From contig NC_056001.1 in NCBI RefSeq assembly GCF_018446385.1, positions 11,774,672 through 11,838,671 on the forward strand: a stretch of 64,000 nucleotides of DNA, in the 5' to 3' direction. Source of the DNA: Zingiber officinale. Taxonomy: Eukaryota; Streptophyta; Magnoliopsida; Zingiberales; Zingiberaceae. This document shows, piece after piece, positions 58,008 through 64,000 of the stretch. Within the stretch, counting starts at the first letter, position 1. Each line of letters begins with the position of its first letter. Position numbers and translations under genes: made by a program. The notes under the pieces were generated by a model, which saw nothing but the letters and a program-made list of their open reading frames with translations, was not told the DNA's origin and ran no database searches.

Positions 58008-61000
58008 TCAAATGGCGTAAACCCTGTCAAAATCAGGATCAGATAACTCAGAAGTGTGATGCCATGAACTTGCACCACTCCTTGAGGACTTTGCTCGCCT
58101 CCTAATCGAACGGGTACGCTTCGACCTTACAACATAGAAAGTCATGGTCCCGATAACACCAGCCATAGTTACTCCACCAATAAGCGAAACCAGAAAAGCT
58201 GCCCATTGGTTACGCCGGCCCACTACAATGTAGGAAGATGCAATAAATGAAACGGTAGTGCAAACAGAGGCAAGCCACATCAGTTTGTTAATAACTTCAA
58301 CAACCCGCCTCTCTGCTTTTGTTTCTCCCCTGACTATTGTTATCTGAACCACCACTACTGCCAATGAAGTGAAGAGGGCAACAGCATTGAAGATGAAAAA
58401 AACTTTGAAACTCCCAGATCCAGTGACCGTAGCTGTCCCAGCAGGGTCAGTCCCACCAGGAACTGTAAAGATCGAGGCAAATGCAACGGTTGCAAAGAGC
58501 ACGGCAACCACAGTCACAGAGTTTGTAGCATTGTTAATGCCTTCTCTGTGTAGCTTTCTTAGTTCCTTCGCGATGCCATAGACATTTTTGTTTGTCTTCA
58601 TAGTCTGTTCCAGTTGTATATGGACATCCTTTTTTATCTCAGTAACGGTCTTTCGGAGCTCATCGCGAGGCTGATTCAATTCCTTTGCCCTTACTGCTTC
58701 ATAACGAGTCAACCATTCTTTAATCTCAGCAGATTCTTCTGAAAGTGGTAAGCCTTCAGCAATATCAAGGGCAGTTTGATGTTCTCTTGTCAGTGCATTC
58801 ACATTTATATCAGGGAGGTGTAGGAGAGTCACTACTACCTACAAGAAATGGGAATAATCTGACTAAGCATGATAAAGAAAATAACAACCTTCAATTTCTG
58901 CAATAAGAAAAGTGAAATATAAATCAGTCAGTAGCTAGCTATCTGCCTATCCATTAGACGGTCAAGATTCAGCAGTTGTAGCCAAAGATTTCTATTTCAG
59001 ATTCCAGGTAGACATCTCTAATCATAGGTGATCATACATTCATCTATACAGTTTTTTAATGTACCGTGTGGCAAAATTTTTTACTAAGCTGTTTAATACA
59101 GTTTTCTTTTGCAAAGCAAAACTTTTTTGCGTGGTCTTAATTAGATATTTTTCCATGTGCAAGTTCATAATGAATATCACAATTCAAAAAAGGTATGAAA
59201 TAATTATTCTCCTTCAAACATATTGCTTGGGACAAAGTTTTAATCATTCATGAGCTCAAACAAAGTATTCTGTACGTTCACTGAATATTGCAACTGGAAC
59301 TCTGGAAGTTAAAAAGGAAAAGGAGAAGCATACATTCAGACAAAACAGATCTAATGAAGAACTCCATTTCTTTGAAACCGAGAGAATTTGATCCTTAAAA
59401 AGGAGTTTTTTAATACTGAATCCTTTACTTGTAAAGAATAAGACAACTTGAGAGGAAATGATGAAACTCTATAAAGAGAGAAAATTGTTTGACAAACTGA
59501 AAATAATAACCCAGTATCTAAGAAATGGAAGCACATAAATTTTCTCAAAAAACATGCTGTGAATTACCAAATTCTGTAGCTATTTTTAGAGCTTAAACTA
59601 ACACAAAGAACAAATGACTATCAAGCTAACATCTATGGTTCAAGTAAAATTGTTCAATGATTTTACATTGAGTAACCATTCTCAAGATAAAGTTTTGTGC
59701 TCGCCAAACAGAACTTTACTTCTTTGCTTTAGAGGCTAGTACCATCTAACCTTAACCTTAATTAAAGATGGTGCAGCCAATGCAGACATAACCCAAAAAA
59801 ACAACATTATATCAAACCTGATTAGGATAAAACAAATGGATTTAAAAATAATACCTCAGTTCTTTTCTTCTTTGTTGCCACATGTAAAGCAGTGTTGCCT
59901 GCTCTATCTGGTAGCATCACTATGGCTGGATCAGCATCCACAAGAGCTTTTACAACATCACAGCTTGTTCCTTTAACTGCCATATGGAGAGCGGTTTGCC
60001 CTTTTTTATCAGTCCTCCTAGCAAGTTGTGGATCCTTCTCAAGCAATGCTTTTACAATTTGAAGATGTCCTTGACGAGCGGCGAAATGCAGAGCACTCTT
60101 TCCATTGGTTTTTGACATCTCAATTAAGCTCACATCTTGTTCCAGCAACAACTTCACAATTTCAGTGTGACCTCTCATGACAGCAGTTATAAGCGGGGTG
60201 ACATTTGATTGACCCAATGTCTTGATTAGGTCTGGGTCGTGATCGAGAAGTAACTGGACAATTTCTGCATATAACATATCAGTGATAGCTCTTCCAAGTG
60301 AAATTGTGACAGACTAAGGTGAGAAAAGCTTCTAACTCTTAAGAATGAAATAGTAAGTGGTTGATTCCTTCATCAAAAAAGAACTATTAATCCAAAAAGA
60401 AAATCTTAAGCGATTGCCTCTGTTTAAATAAAGTCACTCAAGACTCAAATAAGACGATTAGATTGACATAATGAAGACCCAGTTGTGAGTAAAACAATTG
60501 GTTCAATATCACTCTCCAAGTACTCAAATTTCAGTTTGTTGTCGAAGTGAGATGTTTAATAATAATCTTGCACCACAAAAAAGTCTTAAGAATTCTGATC
60601 AAAGTTCAAAATTTCTGGTTTGTCATAGCTACAAGTAACCAAGGGTACAGAGCTAAAGAAAAACAGGAATTATTACAATAGCTACAAGTTACGTAAGAAT
60701 AGAACTCGGAATTTAGCAGCTTGTTAATAATTGTTGACCAGGTGATTGTAAAAAAGTTCGGTAAATGATTTCATAGGATGATTGGGAATTTGGGATGCTA
60801 TCATACACCTGCTCTTATACATAAAAGAGTAGAGAACCGGAACCTACTAACCTTTGTGCCCCTCTCTGGCAGCCACATGTAAAGCATCAAAACCTGATCT
60901 ATTCTTCCTGGAGAGGCTCTCCCGATCGGAGTACTTCAACAGCTCCACTACAACATCAAGAAACCCCTTCTCCACGGCGATGAACAGTGCCGTCTCACCC

Positions 61001-61459
61001 ATCTCATTCGCCTCGTTGGCCATAGCCGCGCGGATTTCAGCCACCTCGGAGACGAATTCGGCATCACCAGGCGTCCCCGTGACTTGCGTTTCGACCTCGC
61101 CTAGAATCTGCTTCAGCGCCGTAAGGTCCCCTCGCAGCGCCGCGAGGTGAAGCTCTGTATCATTAAACCGTCCTGTCACCTGCTTCACGTACTTCTTACT
61201 CCTCCCCGACGGTTCGATCCGTTTCCTGGAGTTCGACAACACCAGAGCCGGAGCTGCAGAGGGGGAAACCGCCACCTGGTCCATCCGCTTCCCGGATTGG
61301 CACAGCACAAATTCTGGTGGATCGGGATGCGCAGATTCCATATTGTGCTCCCCTGCAAAGCCAAAGAGTGAGCAAAACACCTATCAGAGTGGGATCACAA
61401 AATCGAAATTGAGGAAGTAGAGTAGTAAAGGCAGCACCGTTGTCGAGATAGAGCGACAT
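58008..61459 (-). CDS. ITN1: Ankyrin repeat-containing membrane protein, ITN1-like (PGG domain)
   Basis: Four coding exons: 61459-61438, 61352-60852, 60264-59855 and 58838-58008; all junctions are GT-AG and the product is 587 aa, close to Arabidopsis ITN1 (about 590 aa). Exons 2 and 3 encode the ankyrin repeats: NDTELHLAALRGDLTALKQI, MGETALFIAVEKGFLDVVVE, GFDALHVAAREGHKE, TPLITAVMRGHTEIVKLLLE, KSALHFAARQGHLQIVKALL, GQTALHMAVKGTSCDVVKAL, NTALHVATKKKRTEV. Exon 4 carries the ELNQPRDEL linker, a coiled region, and the PGG domain with four membrane spans at about 418-436, 455-477, 497-517 and 523-547; the PGG tripeptide is at about 438-440. The C-terminus is Arg/Ser-rich and cytosolic-like. In Arabidopsis ITN1 is a plasma-membrane protein linked to ABA-dependent ROS production and salt tolerance. 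Start choice: the ATG at 61459 gives an 11-residue extension through a 22-nt exon; the ATG at 61341 (MESAHPDPPE) is an alternative. Confidence 0.94.
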
Positions 61460-62011
61460 AATCTTCCTCCGCCGCCAACTCTGCAGCTAGAATTGAAGTG
61501 TGGGCGAGCCGGCGAGGTTTAAAAGCCATGGGAGAAGAAGGACTGGCAGTGCAGCGACAAACCTGAGGAAGCAGAGAGGAAATAGAGATGTTGCAGCAGC
61601 ACTGATGATGTCCTGATGTCATCCAAATTTTCTTTGAACTAAAACATGCAGTATCACATCACGACCGTTCATTAAATGATTCCGGGCTTGATCTGGTTGG
61701 TCGTCGAGAGGGATAACTTGGAGGGGATCGCATGGTTATCCCTCGTGCTATTCAAGGAAGCAAGGAGGAAGAAGCTGAGTCGAGTTAAGGGACCCTTTCA
61801 CATTATAGCTTCTGGAAATTTTACGATACTGTATCATGGCGGTCCAATGGAAGGATCCCATGGTTGGGAGTTATTCAGTAATTTGACTCTGTGAAATGTG
61901 AAATGATTGAAGAGGATCTGCTGTCTACCTTTAAATCTATCCCTTGATTATCTTTTCAAGAGACAAATCCTAAGTCAGTTTTCACACAAAATATATTTCT
62001 TTTTAATCTAA
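61460..62011 (-). promoter_or_regulatory. Upstream region of the ITN1-like gene
   Basis: On the minus strand GCTTTTAAACC near 61525-61515 is the only TATA-like motif close to the start. An out-of-frame upstream ATG at about 61528 (MAFKPRRLAH) overlaps the leader and could reduce translation if transcribed. The outer part is bounded by the Tourist-like element at 62012, about 550 bp from the start codon. Confidence 0.35.
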
Positions 62012-63286
62012 GATGATATTTGGTTCTCTCTTATAAATCAGAATGAGAATGAGTATCATAATATAGTAAAATGAGAATGAGTATCATGATATAGTGGAAT
62101 GAGAATATGTATCATTCTTAAAACTAATGTTTGGTTAGTTTAATATTTTCAATCGGAATGAATTAAAATTTTCTTTTTTACCCTTAGAGGAAAATAAGAG
62201 AAAAAATTAGATGGAAGAGAAAGCTGAATATGAGAGAAACATATGATGAGAGAGAATGATGAGAGAGAAAGTGTCATAAGAGATAAAGTATGATGGGAAA
62301 AATGAAGAGAGAGAAAGTGTGATGAGAGAAAATGAGGAGAGAGTGTGATAGGAGAGATTGAGAAGAGAAAAATATGATGAGAGAGAAAGTGTGCTGAGAG
62401 AGAAAAAGTGATAAGAAAAATGATGAGAAAATGTAATGAGAGAGAAAGTGTGATGGAAAAAATGAAGAGAGGGAAAGTGTGATGAGAGAAAATGAGGAGA
62501 GAGAGTGTGTGATGGAAAAAATGAAGAGAGGGAAGTGTGATGAGAGAAAATGAGGAGAGAGAGTGTGTGATGGAAGAGAATGAAGAGAGAGAAAGTGTGA
62601 TGAGAGAAAATATGGAGAGATAGTATGGTAAGAGAGATTGAGGAGAGAGAAAGTATGATGAGAGAGAATGCATGATGAAAAAATAAGGATAGAATGAAGA
62701 GAGAGAAAATAATGAGGGAGAGTATGATGAGAGAAAATAGTAGAGAATCTGTGATGAGAGAGAATGAGGAGAGAGAGTATGATGGAAGAGAATAAAGAGA
62801 GAGAAAGTGAAAGTGTGATGAAAAAAATATGGAGAGAGAGTATGGTAAGAGAGATTGAGGAGAGAGAAAGTATGATGAAAAAATGAGGATAGAATAAAAA
62901 GAGAGAAAATAATGAGAGAGTGTGTGTGATGAGAGAGAATATAGAGAGAAAATGGTAGAGAATGTGTGATGAGAGAGAACGAGGATAGAAAAAATATGTT
63001 GAGAGAGAAAATGTGATAATAGAATGAGGAGAGAGAAAGTGTGATGAGAGAGAACAAGGAGAAAGAGTGAAATGAAAGAAAAATTGAACAAATATACTAA
63101 GGGTATTTTTATACAAACTTAATTCTTATTTCCATTCCATTAAAACCCAAGGGAGGAGGTGAGTTTCATCCATACCCAAATTTTTGGGATTCATTCCAAA
63201 ATCTTGATTCCATTCCCATCAACCAAACACAAGGTTTGAGAATGAATCCATTCTCTCATTCCTAAACCTCTAAACCAAACGCCACC
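62012..63286 (-). mobile_element. Tourist-like element with pyrimidine-rich core, copy 2 (reverse)
   Basis: A 1275-bp relative of 16716-17983 in opposite orientation, flanked by TAA duplications (62009-62011 and 63287-63289). Read on the minus strand it begins GGTGGCGTTTGGTTTAGAGG and shares the ATGGATTCATTC, CTTGTGTTTGGTTGATG and CCTTAGTATATTTGTT arms with copy 1. The inner left end keeps TTTGGTTCTCTC. The core (about 62190-63085) is almost all purine on the plus strand: diverged AGAGAGAAAGTGTGATGAG units. Three overlapping 280-302-codon frames here are repeat translations. It sits 550 bp upstream of the ITN1-like gene. Confidence 0.85.
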
Positions 63287-63289
63287 TAA

Positions 63290-64000
63290 ATGTTCCTATT
63301 TCGAAACCTAGATCGGATGTTGTTTAAATTTACAGGATCAGGAAAGGAGGAATGGATGATTATTATTGTGGACTAGATTAGTAGGATTAAGTATTTTATG
63401 AAAAAGAAATGAGATTTTTAACTTTTGTTTGAAAATGGTATGTCATTAAAGAAGATCGTCTTTGGTCGAGACAGGAGAAGAAAAGTTCCGGGTTCTAATT
63501 TTTTGGATAGGAAAAGAGATAAAGATTGTGAGGAGAAGAAGGGATGTCAAATAGATGAACTATTGTAACGGAATATGAAAGTATTGAGTTACGACCGATA
63601 AAAAGGGATGGCAGAAAAGCGGAAGCCGGTTGCTAGCTGGTTAGAAAAGAAAGTGATATAGTTAAGAGAGGGGGTGATGAGGATGATCGTCAGGAGAAAG
63701 AAGGGTGATCTTATAATTATTGGGAATGACATACCTAGAGTATAGAAAATCTCTATCAGAATCATCAAAACTAGAATTGGTGAAAGCATACCAAGAGGCA
63801 AAGGATTATTGAGCCATAAGAAAATGGAAAGTCTGAGAGAAGTAGAGAATGAATGATTTACTGGATCGTGTTGGGCGTGAGAGAAGAAAAGATTGAAGGA
63901 GAAGGTTCGCCGGAAAAGAAATCAGAGAAGATGAAGTGCAAAGTACTGAAGATGTCGACTACTTAGGGTTTTTATAAAGAACAATTTAATTGTAGTCGTT
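63290..64000. other. Transposon leader and flank around the second Transposase_28 relic
   Basis: Outside the relic itself, 63820-64000 is a C/T-rich leader on the minus strand (CTTCTCTGATTTCTTTTCCG, CTTCTCCTTCAATC) like that of the first copy at 4663-4910. 63290-63440 has nothing I recognise. Confidence 0.4.
63440..63817 (-). pseudogene. Second Transposase_28-type gene, decayed
   Basis: From an ATG at 63817 the minus strand reads MAQ, stop, SFASWYAFTNSSFDDSDRDF, then SRYVIPNNYKITLLSPDDHP. With a frame slip it continues FSNQLATGFRFSAIPFYRS and VVTQYFHIPLQ near 63610-63560. This aligns with the N-terminal half of the protein at 3934-4662 (compare FRDQFLAGLRFPPP and VCNYFRIPLGQ). Several stops look like C-to-T changes at CAA/CAG codons. 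A TATA-like TTTATAAAAACC on the minus strand at about 63981-63970 lies upstream. The frame fades before 63440, and DNA to 63290 is not assigned. Confidence 0.6.

Noticed and set aside
62149-63116. Three overlapping minus-strand ORFs of 280-302 codons
   Set aside because: They are Ser/Leu/His/Phe-rich translations of the purine/pyrimidine repeat in all three frames of one strand, not proteins.

Overview
This is plant nuclear DNA. It carries three intact, intron-aware plant genes, all on the minus strand, set in a dense field of nested plant transposable elements (Ty1/copia, Ty3/gypsy, CACTA, Tourist-like and hAT-like elements, TRIM, SINEs). A monocot is likely. The GC-rich gypsy LTR style and the Transposase_28-type proteins suggest Zingiberales (ginger/turmeric/cardamom group), but that is inference from memory of similar repeats, not a search result.

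Layout. 1-3957: terminal part of a CACTA element made of foldback modules; its end lies inside a Transposase_28-type transposon gene (3934-4662, minus). 4.7-9.4 kb: gypsy LTR pieces, GC-rich repeat DNA, an unrecognised ORF fragment and a hAT-like foldback element. 9.4-18.3 kb: a nested stack. A decayed Athila/Tat-like gypsy element (LTR plus frameshifted gag) is interrupted by a plastid-DNA fragment, a 3.56-kb solo LTR that itself holds a 653-bp TRIM, a SINE, and a 1.27-kb Tourist-like element. 19.4-23.2 kb: an uninterrupted 1282-aa NFRKB-like gene (INO80-complex subunit family). 23.7-27.1 kb: (TA)n tract, SINE and gypsy-like repeats.

27.2-48.7 kb: a complete 20-exon UFL1 gene (E3 UFM1-protein ligase 1, 814 aa). 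Its 18th intron is swollen to 6.7 kb by an antisense copia element and an Au SINE. 49.3-57.2 kb: a gag-only copia element on the minus strand, a 2.67-kb solo LTR inside it, and a further copia LTR containing a ~150-bp-arm inverted repeat. 58.0-61.5 kb: a complete 4-exon ITN1-like ankyrin/PGG membrane protein gene (587 aa). 62.0-63.3 kb: a second copy of the Tourist-like element in the opposite orientation. 63.4-63.8 kb: a second, decayed Transposase_28-type gene.

The three host genes do not form a pathway: one is chromatin/INO80-related, one is UFMylation, one is an ABA/salt-response membrane protein. What unites the window is insertion history. Many elements can be bounded to the base by target-site duplications, so the order of insertion can be read. 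I found no convincing new molecular system. The most unusual items are the pyrimidine-rich Tourist-like family (two copies here), the foldback array in the CACTA end, and the hairpin at 56.3-56.7 kb.
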